Program-made: the position numbers and the translations under genes
From: Ricinus communis
Lineage: Eukaryota > Streptophyta > Magnoliopsida > Malpighiales > Euphorbiaceae
Direction: 5' to 3'
DNA: 64,000 nt
Assembly (NCBI RefSeq): GCF_019578655.1
Contig: NC_063256.1
Span: 4,030,001 to 4,094,000, forward strand
Shown: piece by piece, positions 22,418-35,659 of the stretch
Numbering within the stretch: the first letter of the stretch is position 1
Layout of the letters: every line of letters starts with the position of its first letter
The notes under the pieces: model-generated
Database searches by the model: none
The model's input: the letters and a program-made list of their open reading frames with translations, nothing else
Told to the model about the DNA's origin: nothing

Positions 22418-23303
22418 ATGGCTCTTGTGAATGTCCGTGCTCTCCAATTCATGAACTGTGACTTCTTTGGAAACCGCTCAAAAGCTTTTACCTTTCTCCC
22501 CCTACAAACTACAAGTGAGTGGAATAATGACTTCAAGCCCTTATAATTACATGTCATTTGTTGGTCGCGTATACATTCTTTGTTTTGAAAAAGATTTAAA
22601 CTTTTTCTTTTTGTGCGTGTGGAGTTCTAAACCCATAATTTATTTATGGTAGATTTTCAGGCAATGACAGTAATGGCAAGCAAAAGGGCCAATACTAAAA
22701 CAGAAAGTGCAAAAACCATAAATATAAGAAGGCGAAAGAAGGTATGCTGTTAGAAAGATTATGCCTTTTTTATTACATAAGCACGAAAGAAATGTTTATT
22801 CTTGTTGTTCCCTTTCAAATAAACCCTCCCTAAAAGATTCTTAAAAGAGTTGATTTTTTTAATGTCTATACCAGTTTAATGGCACACCGATAAAACCAAG
22901 GCTCTCAGTGTTCTGTTCAACTAAACAGTTATATGCAATGCTGGTAGATGACCAAAACAAGAAGTGTTTATTTTATGGAAGCACTTTGCAAAAGTCATTG
23001 CGAGGCAGTCCTCCTTGTAGCAAGATTGTAAGTACACTGTCAAGGTTAGAGCAGGGAAAAAGAAATTCAGAAAGTTTACTGTTACTGCTATTTTAATCAT
23101 CAATTTTTTTTTATTTGAATATCCATTCGGTACAGTTCTGTTCACAGGAAGCTGCTAAATGTCTTGGTGAAGAGCTTGTTAAGGCTTGTGTAGATCTTGA
23201 TGTTAATGAAATATCATCATATGATCGCAATGGTTTTCCTAGAGGGGAAAGAATGCAAGCATTTGAGCTTGCAATTTCTCGGCATGGATTCTTACCCAGA
23301 TAG
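22418..23303 (+). CDS. Ribosomal protein uL18 (L18p/L5e) family, probably organellar
   Basis: Four exons (22418-22514, 22671-22741, 22875-23027, 23148-23303) join into 158 residues. The uL18 core begins with the basic INIRRRKKFNG and continues PRLSVFCSTKQLYAMLVDD, then EAAKCLGEELVKAC, and ends with SSYDRNGFPRGERMQAFELA. uL18 proteins bind 5S rRNA on the large subunit. The bacterial-type size and an N-terminal extension of about 35 residues without acidic residues before the first Asp (MALVNVRALQFMN) suggest import into mitochondria or plastids; which one is uncertain. Two AGs ten bases apart stand before exon 2 (22660 and 22670). Only the second keeps the frame, so I used it. Confidence 0.8.
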
Positions 23304-23309
23304 TTCTGT

Positions 23310-24750
23310 ACCTAACTCTGCAGAATCTTCTTCTTAATGTATATTTTTTCTGGAATTCTTCTGCATTTTGGAAGCTTAACATGGCATATGATTCGAAATT
23401 GAGCCCTTATAATCTTGGAGACGACTCCAGTGCTCATCGGGTATAACTTTATTATCTGCTATGAGAAGCTTTCTGTAAGGTGCCACTAAGTTGGTTTGCT
23501 CTTGAGACTGCAAGTCTTATGACATGATTGTGATTTCGTGTATGTCGCTGGTATCTTGTTGGTCTGAGATGATTAATATGTGAATTGGTTTCTCCATGAT
23601 TAATATGAGAAAAAAAACTGTTAATATGTATTTTCAATGATGAAATTGTCTTTTTCTTTTCCTACCATATTAACCATACAGAAAATATTCCATGATTAAT
23701 ATGTGAATTCCATATTAAAAAAAAATATTATTATATAACTTTTTGATTGACAATCTTGAGGAACATGATTAATCAATTTATTATCAATCAAAAACTCACA
23801 TAATAATATAAATTGTTTTCATAGAGATAATACGTTTATATACTTGCAATTTTAGTTTTGTTTAGTAAATCTTCTATATAAATCCATATTTTTATATATT
23901 TATAATAATTAATATGTGATATAACATTGATTAGTAAAAACATTATGTCAAATTTATTCAATTCTCTTACTTATCATTTTTTTTTATTCTTTCCTATTTA
24001 ATTAAATTCTTTCTTTTTCTTATTTCGAGACTCTTAGGTATCTTTTATGTTTCTGTTTTTCAAATTTTTTTAGTTAAGCGTACGGTAATTTTTTTTAAAA
24101 CAGTAATATTAAAGGGGTAACAAATTTAGAAAAAGATTCTGATTCAAGAATGGTGCGAGGAAAAGGACCCGAATGTCTAAATCAAGTTAAAGACGTGACA
24201 AAAGAAAAAAGATAACATGAAAATAAAAGAAAAACGGGGTGCTATGCTCACCTATTGGGTAGAATATTTCTATATATATTTATAAAATGCAAGTGTTATG
24301 ATAAATATTAAATTAGAAGTATTTAAAAGATTATAAAAATAGAATTTAAATATTTATTAGATTAAATTAAAAATTAAAATATTAAAAAATTAAAATTAAA
24401 GTGTTAAAATATACATTTTGTCAATTTATTTATCTAAAAGTAATATGATTTATTAAAAAAATAAAAACTCTTATGAAGTATTCAATAATATGTATTCGTA
24501 TGTTTTTGAAAGAACAAATAATCTATATTTATATTGATTATTAAAAAACAGAAAACTAGTTATGTAATATTCTCATATTATGATGGTGATAATATTTACA
24601 CTTATTAATTTATTTTTTTATAAAAAGTTGCAAAAATCCTTTTAAAAGGAAAAAAAAAAAAAAGTAATAGCAGAGTAAATGGCAACGAATCAAGAAGCAG
24701 TTACTGATCGTTTGGGATATAGTTAGAAATTTGAAATTAGGAGACAGTTA
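23310..24750. other. Intergenic, very AT-rich
   Basis: No exon is seen. Short direct repeats of CATGATTAATATGTGAATT-like sequence occur at about 23567-23710. The rest is A/T-rich with stop-dense frames. Confidence 0.55.
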
Positions 24751-24760
24751 TTGCAAAACG

Positions 24761-24769
24761 TATATAAAA
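24761..24769 (+). promoter_or_regulatory. TATA box of the DMP gene
   Basis: TATATAAAAA lies about 120 bases before the ATG at 24888, with a CA-rich likely start region about 30 bases downstream. A strong match in the expected place. Confidence 0.55.
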
Positions 24770-24887
24770 ACCCCATACTCAAAGAACACACCATTAAAAA
24801 TATCTCAGTTTCTTATTAATCCGACATCAAAAGAGAATAGCATCACATTAATTCCTGTTTATTTTTGCTGGCTTTTGATTTGGCAAC

Positions 24888-25553
24888 ATGGAGCAGACTG
24901 GCCAAGATATTGGAATTAAAGTCTACACCGCATCTCCTAGAAATGACGATAATCCGGTAATCACACCATTCTCATCTTCTTCCGTAACCCAAGCCCCTAA
25001 AGAACCGGGAAGGAAAAGGCAAGCAATGGCAAAAGGAGTGCAAAAAACACTTTCAAAAACCTCAATGCTTGTAAACTTCCTTCCGACAGGAACTCTTTTA
25101 ACCTTTGAAATGATTCTTCCATCTGTAATCAAGAATGGAGAGTGTACTCATGTTTCTATTCTCATGCTTCTACTCCTCCTTGGCCTCTGTGCTGTTTCTT
25201 GCTTTTTCTTTCATTTCACTGACAGTTTTAAAGGCCCGGATGGGAAAGTTTACTATGGCTTTGTTACACCCAAAGGGCTGGCTGTTTTCAAGCCTGGACT
25301 CGGTGTCCAAGTGCCTAAAGATGAAAGGTATAAAGTGGGATTGACTGATTTTGTTCACGCTATGATGTCGGTGTTGGTTTTCGCTGCGATTGCTCTCTCT
25401 GATCATAGGGTGACTGATTGTCTGTTTCCTGGACATGTGAAGGAGATGGATCAAGTAATGGAAAGTTTCCCTATCATGGTTGGTATAGTCTGCAGTGGCC
25501 TGTTTCTTGTATTCCCTAATACTCGATATGGCATTGGTTGTATGGCTAATTGA
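24888..25553 (+). CDS. DMP (DUF679) membrane protein
   Basis: One intronless frame encodes 221 residues, the typical DMP size. After a Ser/Pro-rich cytosolic N-terminus, the domain starts near residue 50 with QKTLSKTSMLVNFLPTGTLL. Four hydrophobic segments follow, at about 63-80, 88-108, 158-175 and 190-210. Family landmarks are CFFFHFTDSFKGPDGKVYYG, VGLTDFVHAMMS and the C-terminal FPNTRYGIG. DMP proteins are plant-specific, lie in the endoplasmic reticulum, tonoplast or plasma membrane, and act in membrane remodelling, senescence or, for DMP8/9, gamete fusion. I cannot assign the subgroup by eye. Confidence 0.88.
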   Translation: MEQTGQDIGIKVYTASPRNDDNPVITPFSSSSVTQAPKEPGRKRQAMAKGVQKTLSKTSMLVNFLPTGTLLTFEMILPSVIKNGECTHVSILMLLLLLGLCAVSCFFFHFTDSFKGPDGKVYYGFVTPKGLAVFKPGLGVQVPKDERYKVGLTDFVHAMMSVLVFAAIALSDHRVTDCLFPGHVKEMDQVMESFPIMVGIVCSGLFLVFPNTRYGIGCMAN

Positions 25554-26274
25554 TTAGAATTGCTTCTGTGATATTGTTTGAGAGTTTATTGAATGTTGTC
25601 AGTTTTGGTGTTTCCGTGTTGGTTTATTAAAGAGTAGGGTTTGGTTCCCCATGTATTATTGTTGTTTGATTACTCTGTTCGAAATAACACAAGGTGTGTA
25701 TTTATTCCTTTAATTTTCAGTATGTTTTCTATACTTCTGCTATTACTTTTTGATACTGACCATGGCATTTACAAGCTGGTCCACTTATTGATAAAACATT
25801 TGAAGTTAAAAATCCTGGTCCTATTTTGAGTCGACTCTTGAATCAATTACATGTATCTAGAATTTGCACAACAAAAACAAGACTAGCAAGGCAGAAAATT
25901 AAATCAGAAGCAGAGAATGAGATTTGAGAAGATAAAAAAGAATAGCATGTTGGATTAAAAGAATAGTATTTTAGATAAAAAGAATTAATCATCATATTGA
26001 TCTGTATAACCTATTAGATAGATCCTATACATGGCACTATCTCCTACATGCCACATCACTCAAAGTCAGTGCGATGTAATGACCCTGATGATATGTATGG
26101 TATAGATATACAATACAGTGGTAACACCTACTCTAATAGAAGTAAAATGCCCGACTATCTTCTCAAAAAATCTATATCCGCTCAATCCTGGTCAGGATAA
26201 TTCCAAAACTGGTTAGAAACATTAGGCATTTCGGGCATGAGGTTGAGGGAGACCCTGGATGTGAACTATGCTTA

Positions 26275-29200
26275 TCAGTCACCACAGCATTTAGCACCAA
26301 TTCCGTCTTGAAGTTTCTGCCATAGGCAAAGCATCTCCCTGGGACCTTGATAATGAGCAACAGTATAACCATCGCTGCACCCTTCATTATGGATCTTCTC
26401 ATCCTTCACATAACTAACTGCTAAACCTTCCTTCTTCATCTCGGCTATCCAGATGCCCATCGCAACATCTTCTAGCTTAAATATCTGCAATTTTGATCAT
26501 AAAATTTCAAACAGAAAATTTTAGTGCATTTGTTTCGTAGCGTAATGAAACACCTTCTACTATATATAGAGAGAGGGAACTACAAGTGGAAAGAGAAAAA
26601 TATACAACTAGTATTATACCTTTAAACGACCTTCTTTGTATCTCCGGTAAACTTCCTTTGCTACATCTTGAGACACCACGTAACCAGGACCATGTGCCCA
26701 CGGAGGGTAATTCTCTTCAGACCATTCCTTTTATAGCAAGGGATAATAAAGGATAGATAAGTGATGAGGAATAGACAAATTACTTATCATAGAGTCAGAA
26801 TCAGGGGCACAAAGAAAGGAGGTATTTAGCATGTATTTTTATAAACTAGAAATTAAAGCACCCTTAAACTCGAGGGTCCTGCTCCCATTTACCCCAAAAG
26901 ATTTGCGCAGTTTTCTCTGCAGGGCTGTATCTGCTTTTAACATCTCCACTTGTGAAATCAGTGACCCATTCCCATGTTCATTCTGATTGATCAGCCAAAT
27001 TTTGACAATATACATCTAGGGGAAAGTTTTGAATTTGCAACCACAAGAGTGGAGGTTCCAAATACTAGAGCAGCAATTTCAATCACAAATAGTAGAACCT
27101 TAAACCATCTAAATCCTCACTTCTAGAACCCATTGACTAAGAGCCTACTAGGTGTGAGCTCATTTTAATTACATCCATCAAAAGGCATCAGAAAATAATA
27201 TGTGAGCCTTTCACAAGTAGATACAATCAAAACTAGAGCGTTTCTTTTTCTTGATTCAAGACTAGAGAATTAATTACCTCAAGACTAATATACCATTTGC
27301 TGTCAGGATTTCGATGAGGTTGAGAATCTGAATTTATGAGTCCATAAAGCAGTCCGTGATTCACTTTAGTCCTCTTCAAAGAAGCTAACACTTCATCCAC
27401 TCTAACAAATGCATCATCATCAGTCTTCATGACATATTTCGCAGATGCAACTTCTGTCTGTTTAGGAGAAGAGGTGAGTAAAACAATTGTTCAGGCATCC
27501 ATATGTCTAAAGAACAGAGCAGAGTTTACCCCAAACATGCAAATAGCCAAAGTTTTCCAGGTGATAAGGTTGTAATAGTCAACAAAAGGCATCAGCTGTA
27601 TATCTCCATATGTTCGAGCTTCATTCCAGAGTTCCTCATTGACTAATTGATTTTTATGCTGCAATACACCTCAAAATTGTAAGCGACCTAGCAAACAAGC
27701 CTGTTCTTTTGCACTAATTTCTTTTTTTTTTTTTTTTTTTACATTTTACTGGCTTAAAAAGGTGCTAGTGAAAGCTCACCAAACCAACAAAGAAGCGCAC
27801 AGCTGCAGTCCCTGCCCGGACTGCAGCATACTGCATCCAAGTTCTTCGAACAGCCATCCTGCGTTTAAAATTGTTGGCTGTGGAAAAAACACCAACAAAG
27901 AGATGTGGTGGTCTTTTGGCAGAGAGAGGAACTGATTTGAGTGCCTCTAAGTCAATTGCATGTTCCAGCTCCTCTGACGTGGGCAGACCACTAGCCACAG
28001 CCGAAATTAGCTTCAAGTCTCCAGATATCCTAACTTCACTAACCAGCCATGGCTCCAAGGTCTGAATGGACAAGAAACCAAGAGAGAAAATAAATTCAAA
28101 GAACCTGACTACTCTATACAAGAAAAAGTGTATAAATAACACAAACAACAAAGTCAAGAAAGTACTTCGCGATATGCAAAAGATGTTATGTGCTTTCCAT
28201 CAACTGTTGTCTGGATTCCCTCTGTTCCTACTCTAAGTGTTGCAACAGATAAATAACCTTGCCTAAAAGGAAAGTATCTTCTGTTCTTAAATCCTTCCTG
28301 CACCATGGCAGAGCTCCTTGCACCTTCAGAATGCCTGATAGCACGAGTATCATTTCTACCCACTATGTTGTTACATTGATCCAAGTCATCCACTGGCATA
28401 CAAAACAAATTAAGTTATCACCACTTGTTGGAGCAAAAATTTGGTTATAAGATAAACACATGATGCAGAAAAAATTCGAAAGAAACAAGCTATAGGTGAA
28501 TAATTGCACCTTCAACATATCAGTAATTAAAACTCTTGCAAAACTCCTAAAACAGAAAAGAAAAAAAAAAAAAAAGCAATTACAGACATGCAGTGGCTCG
28601 AAATCGATCCCAGTTGCTATCAAGGGGATTTGAAGTAGTATCGTCTTAAAGAGATACACACAAAAACTACAAGCATACACTGTCAATTTATGTTTAATCA
28701 AGAACAAAAATGCAGCTTTCATCTTTACCTTTCTTATTCTTTTCAGGAGTAGGAGATGGGCAACGCTCCTCATCGCCCCAATCATGTGCTACAGTCCATG
28801 TATTTTGAACTATAACTGGATCCTCAGTTATTTTATCACCATGAAGCCTAACATTGTAATGCAAAATTATGGGTGGATCAGGCTCCCCAGGAAGTGCTTC
28901 CCCAGTTAACTCAATCCTAAAATTGCCAAGAAGACCATCTGGAATGCCTATAATTGTTATTGAAGAACCCTGAGTCAGTCCACAAGGAAGCCGCAACTTA
29001 AAACCACTACTCTTGACGGCTGTGGCATTCACTTTGTTAAGGAAATGTGGACATTGTTTCTCTCTTGCTCTACTACTTTCATTTGTGTAACCATGTCTTT
29101 CCTCTTCGATTGAAGCCATAAGGTTATTCCATGCACTCCCAGCTTCCTTAATGGCCTCTACTCCATTGGGTAAAAGATGAGCTTGATCTATCAAGTGTTT

Positions 29201-29488
29201 CAGTAGATTCCATGTCTGCAAAGATACTTGTTCTTCATTGGAAATATTCCTCTGAGCAAACAAACTGAAGACGATGGTCTCAGTGGAAATCACTTTAGCA
29301 GAATTCTCTGGAATTTTAACTGTAGGAGGAAGTGTAGATTGCACCCATTGAAGAGGATTAGTACCATTGGAGAAGGCATTCATCAGATAACTATCTCCAA
29401 TAGGATTTTTCATAAGACTATATCTCAGGATCAGCAACATAAACAAGGATGCAATCAGAACACCGCCGTACCATCTCTTCATTTTCAT
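26275..29488 (-). CDS. GALT1: Beta-1,3-galactosyltransferase with galectin domain (GT31), GALT1-like
   Basis: Seven exons on the minus strand (29488-28729, 28392-28166, 28061-27780, 27658-27530, 27457-27278, 26727-26620, 26484-26275) join in frame into 631 residues. A short cytosolic tail and one anchor (residues 6-21, WYGGVLIASLFMLLIL) make it a type II Golgi protein. A galectin-like domain covers about 165-355. The GT31 catalytic domain runs from about 385, with RRMAVRRTWM, the metal-binding DDD at 479-481 (MKTDDDAFVRVDEVL) and EDVAMGIW at 567-574. It ends in KCCGD. Galectin plus GT31 defines the plant GALT group; GALT1 adds beta-1,3-galactose to N-glycans for Lewis a, and others act on hydroxyproline of arabinogalactan proteins. 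The GALT1 choice rests on length and on the RING and RNase neighbours. Confidence 0.85.
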
Positions 29489-31700
29489 TATTCTCAAGAA
29501 ACATCAGAAAATGGGATTCTGATTTCTGTTCTGACCGAGTGGAAGGAAACCAAGATCCACCAACTGTTGATTATCATGTGAATAGTGAACAAATCTTTTA
29601 ATAACTATTTTTGTACAGAAAGTCCACTGGCTGACATGCTTTAAAAAATAAAAAAAAAAAGATGAACACTTCCAATAAAGAAAAGTTTAAATCTTCAGAT
29701 CTGGAAATGATGAGAACTGAAGTGGAGAACAAAGGATCAAATCCCCGTTTCTCAGTCAGCTATCCGACAGAGCCAACTATCAAGCTCTGAAAGTAAGCTC
29801 TTGCTGTGTATAACAGTTCACATAGTAAGTAACTCAATGCCACTCCACTGCGTCACTTCTTCATATAAATGTCGCATGCGACACTGCCGAGCTGAAACAA
29901 GATTTTCCAAAAATTTCTAAAACATTGCATGTGCATAGCTAAAGATTAAAAAAAGCTCAAGGTACATTGAATGATCAATGAAAACGATGTAAAGAATAAA
30001 ATAAACTAATGAGTGAAACTAATGATGCTAACGCATACATAAATCAACACCAGTATTAATGCAGTATAGTTACACTTACAGAGATGAGTGTAAGTGTAAC
30101 TAAATGCATCAATTTCTTGAATTGACTAGTTTTAACTCCAGTTTCTTCACCACAAAAAAGGGAAGCATTGGATCACGAACCATTTGTAAAGACCATCAAT
30201 TAAACAACACTAATCACAATTTCATTTGCAACTGAAACTTCAACGTTGACCATACCTTTGCTACTAACAATTTCCAAAAGAGAAAAACATCCAAAATAAC
30301 ATTTATTTTTCCCATGAAGTTCATCGTATACAATAATTAAGTCTATATACTATATAGTCAATGTCCCATCTAGGCCGGAGCTAATGGGTCAAATTAGAAG
30401 ACACTGATTAAATTATTATCCGCTTTCAATGGTTGTATTGCTTCCATATGTCACCAAAAAAGCACACCAAAGCTACATATGTTACAGAAAAATAATAAAG
30501 TTATGAGACGACTTCATCAATTAGAAGACGCGCACACCAATAGTTTAAGAGGGCAAACATAAGTTAGATCACCAAAACTAACAGGATACGGTCCACTTTA
30601 TCATTAACAAAATAAAATGGTTGATTACTAAAAACTATATTATTAATTACTCTAAAAGAAAAAAGAATTCAAACAATACAAAATTTGTCAAAGACTTCAT
30701 TTCTTTTTTAATTTCTGTTTCATTATTTTCCATAAAAATCAACGCGAAATTCCTTTATTTATTTATTTATTTTTTTTGACTTTTTTCCTTCTGTGCTAAT
30801 TTCATGATGAGGAAACTTATAACGCCTTGGTACATCCTTGACCAGAATAATGAAGTGAATACGCCACCTTTGACACGGCAACAAATAATATACACCAAAC
30901 AATCAAAAAAAAAAAAAATAATAATCAAGCACCAGATGGATGCAGGAATAGCATGCTATCAGCTGAGAAGTTTGGTAATCTCAAATAATTATTAAAAAAG
31001 AAAAAGGGAAAAGAAGAGTAAAGTGCAGTGCTCAATCTTCTTAGAAGCCAAACACAAATTTGACATACATTGAAGAGCAACAAACTGTTAACAAACAGAA
31101 AGAGATAGATCCAAGCAAAGTTGAACCGAATCCAAACTTAACCGAACAATTGGTACAAACAATGGAAAAGAAAGAAAAAAAGTTGAATTAAGCTCTAAAA
31201 TAATGAAACCAAAAACAAAACAAAAAATAAAATAAACGCATAAGCAGTTATATTAATTAACTGCTAGAAGAACACTACAAAAATAGAAGTGGAAAAAAAA
31301 AACTAACAGAAAGCAAAGAGAACTGACCTGTACCTGAATCTTGAAGAAGAGAAAGTGAGAGAGAAAATGGTACTTGTTACAAGAAGAAGAAGAAGAATAT
31401 AGTTTGTATCGTATGTTCGGATCTGTGCGTGTTTGGGTTTTGAACTTGTGCTTGAACGGTGGGAATTGGAAAATTAGAAGGAGAAAAGAGAAAACTGTTT
31501 GTTGCGTAGTATTATCATTATTATTATAATCTGTAGACTAGTAAACTCCGTAGAAAATCTTAAACAACAAAGAAAAATATAAGTATTAAAGAAAAAGAAA
31601 AAAAAAAAAAAGGCGAGAGAGAGAGAGAGTGGCGCTGTTGTGTTTTTGACAATGTCCGTTTATTTGGAGTCAGTCATCAATTAATTGTCCGGTCTGGTTA
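29489..31700 (-). other. Upstream region of the GALT1-like gene, possible 5' UTR intron
   Basis: No coding exon is seen in about 2 kb. Read on the minus strand, 31480-31330 is purine-rich (GAA and GAGA) and looks like a leader. It ends in CAG/GTACAGGTCAG near 31330, which could be a splice donor for a long leader intron. A (GA) run at 31615-31629 lies further upstream. Confidence 0.3.
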
Positions 31701-32944
31701 TGGACTGACTGACTGAAATGACCAATCACATATTGCCGCTTTATTTGACACTATTCATGTCATTTTCCACGTGGCTTTTCCTCCTTTTTAATGCACATTA
31801 TATTTCCTTTTTGAAGTTATTATCAAACACACTTTACACTCCTTAATTTTTTATTCCTTTTTTTTTTGAAAATAAAGTAGAAATATAGTTTTCTAAAGAA
31901 TAATTTTATTTTCTCATTTAGTGAAAAATTATAATAAAAATAATTTTTTTATAATTTTAAACATTTTCTAACTTATTCCTTATTTAATAAGATAAACAAT
32001 GATAGTAAAGACTATTATAACTTGATTTTTAGATAGAATCTTTTGAAAAGAAAAGATAAATTCTTTTTATCTTTTGGTTCTTTCTCTTATCTAAATATGG
32101 AAAAAATGATCATCTATATTTTTTGTTCTTTGTAGTTAATAATAAAGTTTCCTATTTGAAATCTGGTAAATATATAAAATTAAAATATATATATATATAT
32201 AAAAGGATAAAATAATAATCAAAATGACATTTTGAAATGATAATATAAAAATATAAAGCTTGATAGAATATATAAAGGCATTCTAAAGTGGCTTTTCTCT
32301 CGTGAAACACGATTAAATTTTTTTTATTTTTTTAAATTTTTCTATTTTCCTTTCTTATTTTTCTTTTATTATTATTTTGGAATTCACAATATTAAAGAAG
32401 TAAAATCTTTTTAAAAATGTATTAAATTAATACAAGAAATGCGCTCGTAAACTATTTCAAAATAGTTTGAGGCCAACATTTAAAGAATTAAAAATGCATA
32501 TATATGTAAAATAATCATATTGTTCCAATAAGAAAATAAAAATAAAGACAAATTGAAGGATGGCATAGTTTGAACTTTGGAAGTACCAAAAGGAAATAAA
32601 GACATGGTAAGTGGAACTTGTGAAGAGAACGAGACAATCTCAAGGCCTGCCCGATAAATTTTTGAAATTACAAAAATAGAACTTAAGAGGATAATAACAC
32701 AAATGAATGGCCTTCGATGCAAAATACCTAAAATCATCGAAAGGTAAAAACGTGGATGTGGAGAGGATAATAAGAGAATTGGAGGGAATCCAATTGGCCA
32801 ATTACCTATATTTATTTTATAAAGTAAAATACAGCGTTTCATATTTTAACGCAATAAAAAAAGAAATTGTAACTCTGCATGGAACAGAAAGATTATTTAT
32901 AGGAGGCCACTTGGAACAGTTGGGTTATTATGATGGTAATAACA

Positions 32945-32989
<45 letters not shown>

Positions 32990-35650
32990 GCTCTTTTTAC
33001 TCTTTCTAGCAATTAATTTATTGAGATTTGGTTAATGGACAGTTAAAATCATGGAGCTAGCTTTCTTTAACACTTTTCATATGGTAAAAAGAAATTTAAT
33101 TTCTTGTGACAAAATGAGCGTGTTGTTGACAGCTTTAATTATAATATTATAATAGAAATCATGATAGCTTCCTGTAATTTACTTATTTAACATTTTTAAT
33201 ATGCTAAGATATTTAATTAATATACTAAGAAAAACTGAGCTTGAAAAAGACAACACATCCAACTGCCTAACTCTAAAATATTAAAAATTGACTTCGAGAG
33301 CAAGATTGCCCCCCCAATGATTTTATTTAAATTTTATCATATTATTCTTTCTTTCTTTTTTTCCTTAAGAAATAATAAGGAATTTAATGGCTCCTAATAA
33401 GTGGTCCAGTTGTTTAGGGAAGAAAGGAATTGAAATGTAAGAGTGATTAGTACATGCAAACACACTTCTCATCTAAGTGACCATTAAGACTCGACTCATA
33501 AATGTCCATACACAAGATGCGTGGCGTACACACTTGACGGTTCGACCCTTTGAGCTTGACATGAAAAACAAGCAATCCCTTTCCTTTTCTCAGCAGTTCA
33601 ATTAATTTCACTTTTTTACTATAAAAAATAAAATAAAATTATATAGAGACTAGCAAAAGACAGACCTGTATTCCAACCACCTTGGATCAATACCTAACTC
33701 TGAAACAAAAAATGAAGAGCCTGATTTGTAGTTGTAATGTGTAATATTATTCATATAAAAGTCTTGATGAGTCTACAATTTAGCGACAAAGTCTCATATA
33801 TAGTTGGGCAAATTAAAAAGATGTTGGGTTTTGTCTTTACTTGTGTTTTAATTTTATTTGTTATTTATACATTTCAATCAAGACCTCTTTGCTGATTGAT
33901 GAATGCTTGTTTTGAAAGTTATGTACTTTTATTTATCTTTTGCAATATTTGTTTCATAATTTGCTTCTTATCTCATGAAATCTGCCCAGTTGGTAAGCAA
34001 AGGTGCTCCCTTTCTTTGTCAACCAATGTTCAAAGTCACATGAAGGAAAAACTTTGAATTCACCGAGTCAAGGTAGTTCTAGAACCTAGACAAAGAAATA
34101 TTGATTAAATTTGTAACAAGAAATTTCCTCAAATGGAATTACTTTTCAAATTATGTGTGTGTGAAAGCGAATTAACAATATTTATGATTTACATAAAGAT
34201 TAAATCTGTTAGAATAAGAAGAAGGGTTTGGTATCTATATCATGTTGCTTGAGAATTACTTAGACCCAGAAGCACTACTAGTTTGGGGTCCGTTTAATAT
34301 CCCTAGGCATAGTTTTATTGCTTAATCAGCCTTAAATGGCAAACTCAGAATTAAGAAAAAACTTGTCATATGAAAGACAGTGGCAGATGAGCTTTGTGTT
34401 GTACGTGGTCAATTAGCTTAGAGAAAGTGTTAGATCATCTCTTTTCCACTTGTGACTTCTCCAAAACTATTTTATTTTGGGAGAAACTTTCTCGAGTTTG
34501 TGCTGCTTCCATATAACAGCATAAGTTAGAGACACACTCTAAGCTTGCCTTGTAGAAGGATGGAAGATTAAAAGTTACTAAGTAGAATTAGAGAACAAAG
34601 TGCAAGTGTAAACGTATAATTGAAAAAGATTAAGGAATATGTTATCCTTAAACTGAAGAGATAATAGGAGTATTTTCTTTGAAGTAAAAGCAACAAAGTT
34701 TGTTTTGCTTCTGGTTCTGACTTGCTTGATAAATAAATCACTTATTGAAGGGAGCATTTATTTTTCCTCCAAATTTGTTAACGTGAGCAATGCTCGCTCT
34801 TCTTCTTCCACTTCACGTATCTGTCTATAAGATACTTAAATGAATAAAGACCATAGAATTATTTAGCAAGAATGAACAAATAAGATGTGAAAACTAAAAA
34901 TATAAAAAGAAAATATTATGGGACTAACAAGAGAAATTCGGAATATTACTATAAGAGTAGAGGCATTTCTAAAAGCTAATGGGGAAAAAGAAATGGAAGT
35001 ACACTTTCATGGTGGTTTTTAGAGAAGGTGGCACATCAAATTTTCAAGAGATGCGGGTGCGCTGTTGTTATCGACAAAACAATAAGTTTTGAGCCCAAAA
35101 TATTGGAGATTGTATAATGGTTTACTATCTGCCGTATGCACAATTATGGATTCTTTCTCTCAATAAAAAGATTTCTTTTTCGGTTTTTCCCTATCTATCC
35201 TCCCTACAATTACAGCTGTTCATCTGGTCAACAAAGAAAAGGAAAACAGAAGTGTTCAAGATTCGGGCTGGGCTGAAATTTTTCGAACATATACCGAATG
35301 GATCCTAGAGCCTATAAATGAGTCTACTCGCCGTGTAGTCAAATTCTCTATTCATGTAACATGAACTGAATCTCAAGTAAATTCTTACATTTTCTCTCAG
35401 GTGTTTGTTCAATTAGTTTTACTTTCACCAATTTCCTTTTCACCTACAGAGATAAATTTGTTTACTGTAAATCACTTTGCATTTTAAGCCATTAATTAAA
35501 AAAATTTCAATTATGGCTTCACAATTAGCCCCTAAAAACATTATTTTCAGTCCTAATAATACACAGATAACAAAAATTTCCATTTTATTGCCAACGGAGC
35601 AATGAATTAGTAAACAGTTTAATACAAGAGATTAAATAAGGTGGCAATGT
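31700..35650. other. Intergenic between GALT1-like and first RNase gene
   Basis: About 4 kb of AT-rich DNA with an (AT)n run near 32185-32200 and an (ATT)n run at 32946-32986. Open stretches such as 32480-32842 (minus) and 32707-33009 (plus) overlap each other and encode low-complexity products. No exon is recognised. Confidence 0.55.
32946..32986. repeat. (ATT)n microsatellite, about 14 units
   Basis: Uninterrupted ATT triplets of about 41 bases. Likely variable in length. Confidence 0.95.
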
Positions 35651-35659
35651 TTTACACAT

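Noticed and set aside
28363..28785. Minus-strand open frame between GALT1-like exons 1 and 2
   Set aside because: It is the intron read through; the galactosyltransferase frame joins exactly across it by GT-AG splicing.
32707..33009. Open frame of 100 codons ending in poly-Leu
   Set aside because: The tail is the (ATT)n microsatellite and the rest has no motif; an overlapping frame is open on the other strand.
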